Assembly: GCF_001412215.1 (NCBI RefSeq)
Contig: NZ_LLWP01000002.1
Location: 397,478-461,477 of the forward strand
Reading direction: 5' to 3'
DNA length: 64,000 bases
From: Pedobacter sp. Hv1
Lineage (GTDB): Bacteria > Bacteroidota > Bacteroidia > Sphingobacteriales > Sphingobacteriaceae
The number at the start of each line of letters is the position of its first letter. Position 1 is the first letter of the stretch. The notes beneath the pieces are model-generated. The model did not search any database. It saw nothing but the letters and a program-made list of their open reading frames with translations, and was not told the DNA's origin. Position numbers and translations under genes: made by a program. Positions 43,377 through 52,636 of this stretch are shown piece after piece.

Positions 43377-45800
43377 ATGAAAAAAATCGTCTTAAACCTC
43401 TTTTTAATTGCGCTTAGCGGCAGTGTTTTCGCTCAAGATGCAGTAAATTACCAAATGCCTCCAAAGGCAATTGCAGATCTTTTGTTAGCCAAACCTACAC
43501 CGGGTGTAAGTATAGATAGCAAAGCAGAATGGATGTTATTTAGCGAAAGAAATTCTTACCCTTCGGTAGAAGAGTTGGCAATGCCAGAATACCGTATTGC
43601 TGGTATGCGTATCAATCCTAACAACTATTCGCCAAGTCGCCAAACTTTTATCAATAACTTTAGCTTAAAGAATATTAAAACGGGCAAGGTGTTACCGGTA
43701 ACTGGTTTGCCAAGTCCTTTATATGCAGGTAGTGTAAGCCGCAGCCCTAGCGAAACCAAAATTGCTTTTACCCAAACTACACAAAACAGAGTTGACCTTT
43801 ATGTAATTGATATTGCTACAGGTAAGGCAACCAAAATTAATAAACAACCTCTCAATGCAATTATGGGTGGTGGCGCAACTTGGGTAGACGACAATACCCT
43901 ATTGTACCGTGTAGCTACCAAACCAGCTAGTGCAGCCCCTCCTCGCCCATTGGCACCAAAAGGACCAACTATTCAGCAAAGTTTAGGTAAAACTGCACCA
44001 AGTGCAACTTTACAGGATTTGATCAAATCGCCATATGATGAGCAATTATTCGAGTTTTTTGCAACTTCTCAATTGGTACAAAATAAAGGTGGTGTAGAAA
44101 CACCAATTGGTAAACCAGCTATTTATAGTAGTGTAGCTTTATCTCCAGATAAAAACTACATGATGGTTCGTACCATTAAAAAACCATTTTCTTATCTAGT
44201 ATCTGCAGGTGGTTTCCCTTCGGTTTTAAACATTACAGATAGAGCAGGTAAAGTAGTAAAAATGTTGGCAGACCTACCTTCAACAGAGGTTAGACCTTCT
44301 GGTTATGATAACGTACAAAATGTACCTAGAGGTTTCGACTGGCGTGATGATATGCCTGCTACTGTAGTTTGGGCAAAACCATTAGATAGTGGATTGATCA
44401 AAAAGAATGTTGAGTTTCATGATGAAGTTTTAGAATTAGCTGCTCCTTTTAGTGGACAGCCAAAAGAACTTTTCAAAACCAAAATGCGTTACGGTGGCAC
44501 AAGTTGGGGTAATGCTACATTGGCTTTGGTAAGAGAAAACTCAAGAATTAACCAAACTTCTAAATTGAGCCGTTACAACCCTACATCTGGTTCATTGGAA
44601 ACCTTATACGAGTTGAATACAACAGATGCTTACAACAATCCGGGAAATCCGTTAACAGAAAAAAACAAGTTTGGCAGAGAGGTGATCTTAACTACAGACA
44701 ATGGCACCAAATTATTACTGAACAACACTACTGGAGCTTCTGCCAAAGGCGATTTGCCTTTCTTGGCTAAGTTTGACCTGAATACCAAAAAATCTGAGAT
44801 TTTATGGCGCAGTAAAGAAGGTTCATTCGAAATGGTAACTGATGTTTTAGACCCACAAAAATTAGTGCTTTTAACCCGTAAAGAAAGCCAAAAAGATGTA
44901 CCAAACTACTTTATCAAGAACTTGGTATTGCGTGTAGCTGATGTACAGATTACCAACTTTACCAATCCATTTACACAATTAGAAGGCGTTAAAAAAGAAA
45001 AAATCTCTTACAAACGTGCTGATGGAATTGATTTAACTGGCGATTTATATTTACCAAAAGGTTACAACAAAGAAAAAGACGGTCCATTACCTGTATTGAT
45101 CTGGGCTTATCCACGTGAGTTTAACTCTGCTGCCGATGCGGCTCAGATTAGAGGCTCTCAAGATAAATTTACAACCATTAGTTCTGGTGGTCCATTATTT
45201 TTTGTAACGCAAGGTTATGCTGTTTTAGATAATGCTGAAATGCCTATCGTTGCTAAAGAAGGTAAAAAACCAAACGACACTTTTGTTGAACAATTGAAAT
45301 TAAACGCAGAAGCCGCAATCAACAAATTAAGTGATATGGGTGTGGGCGATAGAAACCGTATGGCAGTTGGTGGCCATAGCTATGGTGCTTTTATGACCGC
45401 AAACTTATTGGCGCACACCAACTTGTTCAAAGCTGGTATTGCTCGTAGTGGTGCTTACAACAGAACCCTTACTCCTTTTGGTTTCCAGAACGAAGACCGT
45501 ACTTATTGGCAAGCACCTCAATTGTATTACGAGATGAGTCCATTTAGCTATGCAGATAAAATTAAAACCCCAATTTTATTGATCCACGGAGAAATGGATG
45601 ATAACCAAGGTACTTTCCCTATCAATAGCGAGCGTTTGTTCAATGCGATAAAAGGTAACGGTGGTACTAGTCGTTTTGTTTTCCTTCCTTACGAGGCCCA
45701 TGGTTACAGAGCAAAAGAAAACATTTTGCACATGCTTTGGGAAATGAATACTTGGTTAAATACTTATGTAAAAAATGCTAAACCAACAGTAGCAAAATAA
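43377..45800 (+). CDS. secreted S9-family peptidase (prolyl-oligopeptidase type)
   Basis: An 807-residue protein with a signal peptide (about 1-19, GSVFAQ). A beta-propeller fills roughly residues 40-530 and an alpha/beta hydrolase domain the C-terminus. The catalytic triad is visible as GGHSYGAFMTANLL (Ser), GEMDDNQGTFP (Asp) and PYEAHGYRAKEN (His). The layout fits the glutamyl or dipeptidyl S9 peptidases of Bacteroidota, which act on peptides in the periplasm. A 12-bp hairpin terminator follows. It is one of the largest secreted proteins in the window apart from SusC. Confidence 0.9.
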   Translation: MKKIVLNLFLIALSGSVFAQDAVNYQMPPKAIADLLLAKPTPGVSIDSKAEWMLFSERNSYPSVEELAMPEYRIAGMRINPNNYSPSRQTFINNFSLKNIKTGKVLPVTGLPSPLYAGSVSRSPSETKIAFTQTTQNRVDLYVIDIATGKATKINKQPLNAIMGGGATWVDDNTLLYRVATKPASAAPPRPLAPKGPTIQQSLGKTAPSATLQDLIKSPYDEQLFEFFATSQLVQNKGGVETPIGKPAIYSSVALSPDKNYMMVRTIKKPFSYLVSAGGFPSVLNITDRAGKVVKMLADLPSTEVRPSGYDNVQNVPRGFDWRDDMPATVVWAKPLDSGLIKKNVEFHDEVLELAAPFSGQPKELFKTKMRYGGTSWGNATLALVRENSRINQTSKLSRYNPTSGSLETLYELNTTDAYNNPGNPLTEKNKFGREVILTTDNGTKLLLNNTTGASAKGDLPFLAKFDLNTKKSEILWRSKEGSFEMVTDVLDPQKLVLLTRKESQKDVPNYFIKNLVLRVADVQITNFTNPFTQLEGVKKEKISYKRADGIDLTGDLYLPKGYNKEKDGPLPVLIWAYPREFNSAADAAQIRGSQDKFTTISSGGPLFFVTQGYAVLDNAEMPIVAKEGKKPNDTFVEQLKLNAEAAINKLSDMGVGDRNRMAVGGHSYGAFMTANLLAHTNLFKAGIARSGAYNRTLTPFGFQNEDRTYWQAPQLYYEMSPFSYADKIKTPILLIHGEMDDNQGTFPINSERLFNAIKGNGGTSRFVFLPYEAHGYRAKENILHMLWEMNTWLNTYVKNAKPTVAK

Positions 45801-45822
45801 AAAAATATTTAGCTTATAAATT

Positions 45823-45858
45823 GATAGCAGTTCAGCACTTGAACTGCTATCTTTGTTT
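45823..45858 (+). terminator. terminator after the S9 peptidase
   Basis: A perfect 12-bp stem (45823-45834 with 45840-45851, 5-nt loop) then CTTTGTTT. A TATCTTTG -7 box for the ThuA gene (45848-45855) overlaps its right arm. Confidence 0.8.
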
Positions 45859-45875
45859 AAACCCTATTCAAACTA

Positions 45876-46727
45876 ATGTTCCATTTCAATAAAAAGCTGG
45901 CTCTAATCTTAATGGTGATGATTGCTATGGCTCACATCAGCTATGCTCAAAAAACACCAAAGTTTAAGGTAATTGCTTTTTATACGGGTAAGAACGATCA
46001 GGCCCATGTAAGTTATGTACACGAAGCCAATCAATGGTTTCCTAAAATGGCCAAACAGCATGGCTTTAGTTACGATTCTACTTCCAATTGGAGCAATCTA
46101 AATGCTGCATATTTAGCAAAATATCAAGTGGTACTGTTTTTAGATACCAGACCAGAACAGCCCGAGCAAAGGGTTGCCTTTGAAACTTATATGAAAAATG
46201 GTGGGGCTTGGATGGGTTTCCATTTTGTAGCTTTTGCTTTGGAAAATTCTGCTTATCCACAAAATTGGGATTGGTACCATCATCAGTTTTTAGGCGCTGG
46301 GCAATATGGCAGCAATACTTGGCGACCTACTTCTGCCATTTTAAGAGTCAATCAAAAGCATCCTGCTACAAAAAACTTGCCTGGCACTTTTAAATCACAA
46401 CCAAACGAATGGTATAGATGGGAAAAAGATCTCAGAAAAAATCCAGATATTGATATTTTATTGTCCATAGATTCTACCAGTTTCCCGCTGGGTACTGGAC
46501 CAAAGGCTCACGAGATTTGGCACAGTGGCTATTATCCTGTGGTTTGGAGCAATAAAAAATACAAAATGATTTATGTAAATATGGGCCATAACGATATGGA
46601 CTATGAGCATAAATATGGAAAGACAACTACCTCTCTGTCTCAGACTTTTGAGAATGAGCAACAGAATAAAATGATTATCGATGGGCTGTTATGGTTGGGA
46701 AACAATAAAAAGAACATTAAAAAATAA
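45876..46727 (+). CDS. secreted ThuA-domain protein
   Basis: A 283-residue protein with a signal peptide (about 1-24, ISYAQ). The ThuA/trehalose-utilization domain covers residues ~28-275: FKVIAFYTGKNDQAHVSYVHEANQWF with the family histidines, QVVLFLDTRPEQPEQRVAFETYMKNGGAWMGFHF, and YVNMGHNDMDY. It is a flavodoxin-like fold implicated in sugar or glycoside processing; the enzymatic role is unproven. Its stop is 6 bp before the SRPBCC gene, and the spacing suggests an operon continuing to DinB. Confidence 0.85.
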   Translation: MFHFNKKLALILMVMIAMAHISYAQKTPKFKVIAFYTGKNDQAHVSYVHEANQWFPKMAKQHGFSYDSTSNWSNLNAAYLAKYQVVLFLDTRPEQPEQRVAFETYMKNGGAWMGFHFVAFALENSAYPQNWDWYHHQFLGAGQYGSNTWRPTSAILRVNQKHPATKNLPGTFKSQPNEWYRWEKDLRKNPDIDILLSIDSTSFPLGTGPKAHEIWHSGYYPVVWSNKKYKMIYVNMGHNDMDYEHKYGKTTTSLSQTFENEQQNKMIIDGLLWLGNNKKNIKK

Positions 46728-46733
46728 CTTAGA

Positions 46734-47228
46734 ATGGAAAATTTTGATTGGACTTCTTTTACGATTAAGATTGCGGTAAAAGCCAATATTGAAGATTTAT
46801 ATCAAGCTTGGGCCACCACGGGCGCTATAGAAAAATGGTTTTTGAGCGAAGCTGATTACCAGGATACCACTGGAAATAAGATTGACAACAACCAATTAGC
46901 TTCGTTAAACGACACCTATTTCTGGCGTTGGTTTTTATATGCTGAAACAGAATCTGGCAAAATAACCGAAGCCAATGGCAAAAACACTTTTGCTTTTACC
47001 TTTGCAGGCAATTGCGTGGTAACTGTTAAGCTCAGCGAAGAACATGAACATACTGTGGTTACACTGACCCAAAGTAACATCCCTACAGACGATGATAGCA
47101 AAAGAAATATCCGTTTAGGTTGCCACAATGGTTGGTCATTTTATTTGATCAATCTTAAATCAGTATACGAAGGTGGCTTAGACCTCAGAAATAAAGATAA
47201 CCGTTTTAAACCCATGCTTAATAACTAA
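46734..47228 (+). CDS. SRPBCC/AHSA1-domain protein
   Basis: A 164-residue cytoplasmic protein of the START/AHSA1 fold: FTIKIAVKANIEDLYQAWATTGAIEKWFLSEADY at residues ~6-40 and LKSVYEGGLDLRNK at the end mark the helix-grip fold. AHSA1 relatives bind small hydrophobic molecules or chaperones; no ligand can be proposed. It is 6 bp from the ThuA gene and 8 bp from the DinB gene, so it is part of their unit. Confidence 0.85.
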   Translation: MENFDWTSFTIKIAVKANIEDLYQAWATTGAIEKWFLSEADYQDTTGNKIDNNQLASLNDTYFWRWFLYAETESGKITEANGKNTFAFTFAGNCVVTVKLSEEHEHTVVTLTQSNIPTDDDSKRNIRLGCHNGWSFYLINLKSVYEGGLDLRNKDNRFKPMLNN

Positions 47229-47236
47229 TATAACTC

Positions 47237-47710
47237 ATGAAAAAAATCATCGAGGTAATCAAAGCCTCTAGAAACAAATTACTCAGTTTAGTAGCAGAAC
47301 TTACAACAGAAGAATTAAACTATATCCCAACTGGCTTTAGTAATAACCTAGCCTGGCAAATTGGGCATTTGGTAGTTAGCCAACAAATTTTATGCTACCG
47401 CTTATCGGGCAATCCATTTATCATAGAAGAAGGGTTGATTGACTTGTACAAAAATGGTTCTAAACCTGAAAGGGCTTTTACAGAGGCAGAGATAGATCAA
47501 ATGAAAGGTTATCTATTAAGTACCATAGATCAACTGGAAATTGATTTGAGCAAAGGTATATTCGACAATTACACACCCTATACCATCTCTACTTACCCCG
47601 GTTTAAAATTAGAAAACGTACAAGATGCCATTACCTTTATCGTATCGCATGATGGTTTACATTATGGCTGTAGTTTAGGTTTAAAGAAACTGGTGAAACT
47701 GAATGCTTAA
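47237..47710 (+). CDS. DinB-family protein
   Basis: A 157-residue four-helix-bundle protein. The metal-binding histidines are in LAWQIGHLVVSQQ and SHDGLHYGCSLG, the standard DinB/YfiT positions. Family members are thiol-dependent transferases or metal-dependent hydrolases, and many have unknown substrates. It follows the SRPBCC gene by 8 bp. Its stop is 45 bp before truA, which may be read from the same transcript. Confidence 0.85.
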   Translation: MKKIIEVIKASRNKLLSLVAELTTEELNYIPTGFSNNLAWQIGHLVVSQQILCYRLSGNPFIIEEGLIDLYKNGSKPERAFTEAEIDQMKGYLLSTIDQLEIDLSKGIFDNYTPYTISTYPGLKLENVQDAITFIVSHDGLHYGCSLGLKKLVKLNA

Positions 47711-47755
47711 AAGAAGGCTAGAAACGATTACCTTTGCGGGCTAAAACCCATTCTT

Positions 47756-48553
47756 TTGAGATATTTCTTTCATATTGGTTACAACGGACATACCTACAGT
47801 GGCTGGCAGCGACAGCCCAAGGTAAACAGTGTGCAAGAAGTAATCGAAGTAAAGCTCAGTCAGATTTTTAAAACCCCCATTGCCATTAACGGCTGTGGAA
47901 GGACTGACTCTGGCGTACATGCTAGCCAGTTCTTCTTTCATGTTGATATTGAACAGCCATGGGATTTTGATCTTTTGTTTAGGCTCAATAAAGTATTGCC
48001 ACATAACATTGCTGTTTTTGACATCATCCCTATGGATGGAAAACAGCATGCCCGCTTTGATGCGGTACAGCGGAAATACGATTATTACCTGCATACTTAC
48101 AAAAATCCTTTTCTAAACCAATTGAGCTCTTATTATGCACTCGGCGAATTGAATTTGGGAGAAATGAAAAAAGCCGTTGCCTTATTGCCAAAATATAAAG
48201 ATTACCGTGCTTTTTGTACCTCGCCAGATAAAAATGAACACACCATTTGCAATGTAATGGATGCTCGTTTGTATACCTCTGCCAATGGCGATCATTACCG
48301 TTTCCATATTGTATCTAACCGTTTTTTAGGGAAGATGATTAGGATCATTACCGGAAATCTTTTAAAAATTGGAACTGGCAACATGAGCGTTGATGAATTT
48401 GAAAATCTGCTCATTACCAAAGCCACCCCCGGCATGTTAGAAATTGCCCACCCTACTGGCCTGTACCTTTCTAAGGTAACCTACCCTTATTTAAATTTAC
48501 CTTTGAGAACGGAGTTTTCTGGCCTTCAACAAAAAGATTGGATAGAGATCTAA
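47756..48553 (+). CDS. truA: tRNA pseudouridine synthase A
   Basis: A 265-residue enzyme that makes pseudouridine in the anticodon stem-loop (positions 38-40). The start is TTG at 47756, giving MRYFFHIGYNGHTYSGWQRQP, the exact family N-terminus; no ATG precedes it. The catalytic Asp is in CGRTDSGVHA, near residue 48, and the tyrosine/basic blocks RKYDYYLHTYKNP, YRFHIVSNRFLGKMIR and LYLSKV follow. An array of heptamers begins 3 bp after the stop. Confidence 0.94.
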   Translation: MRYFFHIGYNGHTYSGWQRQPKVNSVQEVIEVKLSQIFKTPIAINGCGRTDSGVHASQFFFHVDIEQPWDFDLLFRLNKVLPHNIAVFDIIPMDGKQHARFDAVQRKYDYYLHTYKNPFLNQLSSYYALGELNLGEMKKAVALLPKYKDYRAFCTSPDKNEHTICNVMDARLYTSANGDHYRFHIVSNRFLGKMIRIITGNLLKIGTGNMSVDEFENLLITKATPGMLEIAHPTGLYLSKVTYPYLNLPLRTEFSGLQQKDWIEI

Positions 48554-48556
48554 TTA

Positions 48557-48757
48557 GGTGAATAGTTAATAGGAAATAGAGAATAGGTTAATTGTTCAAT
48601 TGTTTAACTGGTTAACTGTTGGTCTATTATTAGGAAATGGAGAATAGGAAATAGAAAATAGGTTAATCGTTCAATTGTTTAACTGGTTAATTGATGAATA
48701 GCTAGTGACTTAGTATAGGGAATAGGTTAATTGATGAATTGTTTAACTGGTTAATTG
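48557..48757 (+). repeat. compound heptamer/octamer array after truA
   Basis: The 363-bp gap between truA and the convergent permease gene is repeat DNA. It opens with AGTTAAT, AGGAAAT, AGAGAAT in 7-bp phase. It then holds three copies of a 33-bp block beginning GGTTAATYG and ending TTTAACTGGTTAAYTG (48586-48618, 48661-48693, 48725-48757), separated by more GAATAGG-type heptamers. These are the same words as the array at 21561-21623. It has no coding capacity. Confidence 0.9.
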
Positions 48758-48836
48758 CTCATCAGAGTGTCGAGTATCTTTTAAACTTTAATCATATCAG
48801 TTAAAAAGCTGAGCTGATAATTGCAAAGTTTCTGCG

Positions 48837-48915
48837 TTCCACACTTTCAATTTTTTACTTCAAACTTTAGATATTCCACACTTTCAACCTTTAACCTTTA
48901 ACTTTGAACTTTCAG
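48837..48915 (-). repeat. heptamer array after the LolC/E-type permease
   Basis: Five in-phase units (48881-48915: CTTTCAA, CCTTTAA, CCTTTAA, CTTTGAA, CTTTCAG) end one base from the permease stop codon; on its strand they read RGTTNAA. A 14-bp direct repeat TTCCACACTTTCAA (48837-48850 and 48874-48887) precedes them. The 79 bp between this array and the truA array (48758-48836) are unremarkable. Confidence 0.85.
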
Positions 48916-48916
48916 G

Positions 48917-50137
48917 CTACTTAAACCTAATCGCTTTTAACGGGCTAATCCTACTCACCAACATAGAGGGAATAATGAGTACCACAAAGCAGACCACAAT
49001 GGTGGCAATATTTAACAACAGCACATCAAAGAAATGGATTTCTATAGGTACGTATGACAGGTAATAATTGGTCTGATCTAATTTAAAAACCTGCGTATAT
49101 TGTTGTAGATAGCCTAAACCTAGGCCAAGTATGTTTCCTAAAACCAAACCAATACCTACCAAATAAATGGCGTTATAAAGGAAAATTTTCATTACACTCA
49201 GGTTCGATATGCCTAGTGCCTTTAACATGCCAATCATGGTGGTCCGTTCCAATATCATAATCATTAGGGCTGTAATCATATTAATTACCCCAACTATCAT
49301 CATTAAAACTAACAATACCCTTGTATTTACATCTAATAAAGAAAGCCAAGTAAAAATTTCAGGGGTGCTTTCCATTACAGACCTAGAGCGCAATTTGAGT
49401 TCTAAATTGGCATAAATATGATCTGCAATTGGCTTAAGATTCGGAAAATCATTGATTCTAATTTCTATCCCTCCAACCTGATTGGGCTGCCAATTGTTTA
49501 AACTTCTAATCAGGTCAATACTTCCCAGCACAAAACTTTTATCTATGTTTTCTATACCTACACTATAAATACCAACAATATGCAGCTTTCTTCGCTTTGG
49601 TGGGTTTTTGATAAAATGCATTAAAAAACTATCTCCAACCTTAAGTTGTAAACGTTTAGCCGTAAAATCAGATATTAAGATCTCTTGAGCTGCTTTGGTG
49701 CTATCTGCAAAATTGATAATTCGCCCAGCAAGCAAATGTTTTTTAATGAAATCCCAATCGTAGGTTTTGTCTATCCCTTTAAAATTGATGCCTTCTACTT
49801 CGTTATTTGCAGAAATAATGGCTGGTATGGAGGCAAATGGATAGTAAGACTTGATATTGGGGTTACTCTTAAAACCGTTAATGGTGGTATCGTTAGGTAC
49901 AAATGGTGCTTTTTCAAAAGATCCATTCAAATCATACCGATACACTTGTACATCGCCAATAAAGCCTCGAACCTTATCTTGTATTTCTGTTTTGAAACCT
50001 TTAATGATGGCTATAGAAAGGATCATCACAGCTAGGCTCAACATTACACCCGCAATGGCAATCCGCACAATGAGCTTAGAAAATGTTCGCTCAGATTTGA
50101 TGGCTATCCGCCCCGCTATGAAATATTCTATATTCAA
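48917..50137 (-). CDS. FtsX-like ABC permease of the LolC/LolE type
   Basis: The start is placed at the TTG at 50137, giving NIEYFIAGRIAIKSERTFSKL, the usual beginning of these proteins; a further TTG at 50164 is possible. The 406-residue protein has one N-terminal helix (about 22-45), a large periplasmic domain (~50-255) and three C-terminal helices, the LolC/E topology. LolCDE extracts lipoproteins from the inner membrane. No lolD ATPase gene is next to it, so the ATPase must be elsewhere. The family also includes MacB-like exporters. Confidence 0.85.
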   Translation of the reverse strand: MNIEYFIAGRIAIKSERTFSKLIVRIAIAGVMLSLAVMILSIAIIKGFKTEIQDKVRGFIGDVQVYRYDLNGSFEKAPFVPNDTTINGFKSNPNIKSYYPFASIPAIISANNEVEGINFKGIDKTYDWDFIKKHLLAGRIINFADSTKAAQEILISDFTAKRLQLKVGDSFLMHFIKNPPKRRKLHIVGIYSVGIENIDKSFVLGSIDLIRSLNNWQPNQVGGIEIRINDFPNLKPIADHIYANLELKLRSRSVMESTPEIFTWLSLLDVNTRVLLVLMMIVGVINMITALMIMILERTTMIGMLKALGISNLSVMKIFLYNAIYLVGIGLVLGNILGLGLGYLQQYTQVFKLDQTNYYLSYVPIEIHFFDVLLLNIATIVVCFVVLIIPSMLVSRISPLKAIRFK

Positions 50138-50216
50138 ATTTTGCAATAAATTGTAACTTAGCAAAAATGCTAATTCGATTTCGATTTAACACATAATACT
50201 TTTAAAAAACCTAACC

Positions 50217-51452
50217 ATGAACAAATCCCTAGTTGTGATTAAGACCTTACTTATTTTTTTTGCCCTGAATGCTTGTGGGCAAGGAACTAAGACCAAAGCT
50301 AAAGCCAAAATTAATGCCCGCGTAGCCAAATTGATGACTGGTGCCGAGCAAACAGAAAAGTACCTGCCTTTATTGAAAGGAAAAAGAATTGGCATGGTGG
50401 TTAATCCAACTTCAATTATTGGTAACCAAACTGTTGTAGATAGTTTGTTAAAACGAGGGGTAAACATTGTTAAGATTTTTGGACCAGAGCATGGTTTTAG
50501 AGGCGATGCAAGTGCTGGTGTACATGTAGATGATGCGGTAGATGCTAAAACAGGCATCAAGGCTATTTCTTTATATGGTAAGCACAGTACACCAACCAAA
50601 GAAGACCTAGCCGATGTTGATATTATGATATTTGATATCCAGGATGTTGGTGTTCGTTTTTATACTTATATCAACACTTTGCAACGTGTAATGGAAGCTT
50701 GTGCAGAAAACAACAAAGAAGTAATGATCTTGGATAGACCAAATCCGAATGGTTTTTATATAGATGGACCAATTTTAGACCCTCGATTTAAATCAGGTAT
50801 TGGTGTACAACCTATTCCAATTGTACATGGTTTAACGGTTGGCGAGTATGCCCAAATGTTAAATGGACAGGGCTGGTTAAAAGATAAGTTAAAGTGTAAG
50901 ATCACTGTGATCAAAAATGCCAACTATACGCATGACATGCCTTACGTTTTACCGGTAAAGCCATCGCCAAACCTAAATACGGCACAATCAATTCTATTGT
51001 ATCCAACTACCTGTCTGTTTGAAGGCACTTATTTAAATCACGGTCGTGGTACTCAATTTGCATTTACCTTAGTGGGTGCCCCGTATTTAAAAGGCAAATT
51101 TGATTTCTCTTACGTACCCAAAAGCATTAAGGGCATGTCTGAAACACCTTTGTTCCAAGACCAAGTTTGTTATGGTTTAGACTTAAGAAATTACGATACT
51201 TCAAACTTTAGGAAGACAAAAACGTTAAACTTAAGCTGGTTACTCGAATTGTACAAAGCTTCTCCTAAAAAAGAAGATTTCTTTAACTCTAAGTTGAGCA
51301 AAGAAATGGGTAGCATTGAAAAGTTAGTCGGCGTAGATACATTTAGACAGCAGGTAATTGACGGAAAATCTGAAAAAGAGATTCGTGCCAGCTGGGAACC
51401 AGGATTGAGCCAGTACAAACAAATGCGTAAAAAGTATTTGCTCTATCCATAA
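50217..51452 (+). CDS. DUF1343 / NamZ-type exo-beta-N-acetylmuramidase lipoprotein
   Basis: A 411-residue lipoprotein with lipobox FALNAC at residue 20. The domain (about 52-411) is DUF1343: GKRIGMVVNPTSIIG, IFGPEHGFRGDASAG with Glu91/His92, DIQDVGVRFYTYI and DRPNPNG. DUF1343 is glycoside hydrolase family GH171, whose member NamZ removes terminal N-acetylmuramic acid from cell-wall fragments. It probably acts in the periplasm in wall recycling. No MurNAc kinase or etherase gene is next to it. A TTCG-N19-TACTTTTA promoter-like pair (50174-50204) lies just upstream. Confidence 0.9.
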   Translation: MNKSLVVIKTLLIFFALNACGQGTKTKAKAKINARVAKLMTGAEQTEKYLPLLKGKRIGMVVNPTSIIGNQTVVDSLLKRGVNIVKIFGPEHGFRGDASAGVHVDDAVDAKTGIKAISLYGKHSTPTKEDLADVDIMIFDIQDVGVRFYTYINTLQRVMEACAENNKEVMILDRPNPNGFYIDGPILDPRFKSGIGVQPIPIVHGLTVGEYAQMLNGQGWLKDKLKCKITVIKNANYTHDMPYVLPVKPSPNLNTAQSILLYPTTCLFEGTYLNHGRGTQFAFTLVGAPYLKGKFDFSYVPKSIKGMSETPLFQDQVCYGLDLRNYDTSNFRKTKTLNLSWLLELYKASPKKEDFFNSKLSKEMGSIEKLVGVDTFRQQVIDGKSEKEIRASWEPGLSQYKQMRKKYLLYP

Positions 51453-51463
51453 TATGGATACGT

Positions 51464-51682
51464 ATGAACAAGGAAGAAAATAAAAAAAGCGAAAAACCCG
51501 CCAGTAATTATTTAGAACCTCAGCCAAAAGGGAAAGTTGACAAAGGAGATAAAGCTGTTAAAAAAGCTGAAGATAAACGCTATAAAAAAGATCCTGCTAT
51601 TATCAAAGACCCAAACCCTGCAAAGCGCAGGGAAGAAAGTGAGCAACCTGTTCATCCGATAAAAAAGGAGCCTACTGATTAA
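51464..51682 (+). CDS. small Lys/Glu-rich disordered protein
   Basis: A 72-residue hydrophilic protein with about one third Lys/Arg and many Glu, Asp and Pro (KKSEKPASNYLEPQPKGK; KRYKKDPAIIKDPNPAKRRE). There is no hydrophobic segment and no recognised family. It starts 11 bp after the NamZ-type gene and its stop shares one base with the next ATG (TAATG), which argues that it is translated. Its role is unknown; it could be nucleic-acid-binding by charge. Confidence 0.6.
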   Translation: MNKEENKKSEKPASNYLEPQPKGKVDKGDKAVKKAEDKRYKKDPAIIKDPNPAKRREESEQPVHPIKKEPTD

Positions 51683-52635
51683 TGAATGATGCACATATCA
51701 AAAATTTAATGGCTGATCAAACAAAAATCGTTATTGCCGGAATTGGTGGTGTTGGAGGCTATTTCGGCGGATTGTTAGCAAAGACATACCAAAATAGCAA
51801 GGAAGTAGCCATTCACTTCATTGCCAGAGGTGCACATTTAAAGCACATCCAAGAGCATGGCCTAAAAGTTATTAAGGGCGAAGATTTCTTTATTGCAAAA
51901 CCACATCTCGCTACCAATGATCCAAATGAAGTTGGCATAGCCAATTACATTATTGTTTGTACCAAAAACTATGACCTAGAAGAAATTCTAGATCAATTGA
52001 AACCCTGCATTGATCGGCAAACAGTAATCATCCCTTTATTAAACGGTGTAGAAGCCGTTGAAAAGATCAAAACTCACCTGCCCAATAATTTAGTTGCTTA
52101 TGGTTGTGCCTACATCGTTTCTGTTTTGCAAGAACCTGGTATAATTGCCAATATGGGTAATCGGCAAGAAATCCATTTCGGATTAGATCATGCCGATGAT
52201 GAACGTTTGGTACAACTTGAAAAACTATTAACAGCGGCGAACATACAAGCTACCTACGCTCAAAATATTTTACCAGTGGTGTGGGAAAAATTCATCTTTC
52301 TTTCTTGTATTGCCACAGCAACTTCTTACTTCGATAAAAGTGTTGGGCAATTGCTAGCAGAAGATCGCAATACCTTAACAACTTTACTTGATGAGGTTAC
52401 TGCATTGGCCTTAAAGAAAGAAATTAAAGTCGATCCTGAAATCAAGGCCAAAGCCATGGCACATTATGAAACCTTACCCTACGATGCTACATCTTCCATG
52501 CATCGCGATTTCAGTCACCAAAAGTCCAAAACAGAACTTAGTTCATTAACAGGTTATGTGGTAAAAGAGTCTGATGCATTAGGTTTAGCTATTCCATTAT
52601 TTAGGCAAGCCTATCAACAGCTACTCAAAAAGTAA
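51682..52635 (+). CDS. 2-dehydropantoate 2-reductase family protein
   Basis: A 317-residue protein with an NAD(P)-binding Rossmann start, IVIAGIGGVGGYFGGLLAK, then KNYDLEEILDQL, LLNGVEAVEKI and a C-terminal ketopantoate-reductase domain (KFIFLSCIATATSYFDK; TSSMHRDF near the end). PanE makes pantoate for coenzyme A. Members of the family with other 2-ketoacid substrates exist, so the exact reaction is not certain. The ATG at 51682 overlaps the previous stop; ATG at 51709 is an alternative start closer to the Rossmann strand. It is convergent with the topoisomerase gene and only 1 bp away. Confidence 0.85.
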   Translation: MNDAHIKNLMADQTKIVIAGIGGVGGYFGGLLAKTYQNSKEVAIHFIARGAHLKHIQEHGLKVIKGEDFFIAKPHLATNDPNEVGIANYIIVCTKNYDLEEILDQLKPCIDRQTVIIPLLNGVEAVEKIKTHLPNNLVAYGCAYIVSVLQEPGIIANMGNRQEIHFGLDHADDERLVQLEKLLTAANIQATYAQNILPVVWEKFIFLSCIATATSYFDKSVGQLLAEDRNTLTTLLDEVTALALKKEIKVDPEIKAKAMAHYETLPYDATSSMHRDFSHQKSKTELSSLTGYVVKESDALGLAIPLFRQAYQQLLKK

Positions 52636-52636
52636 G

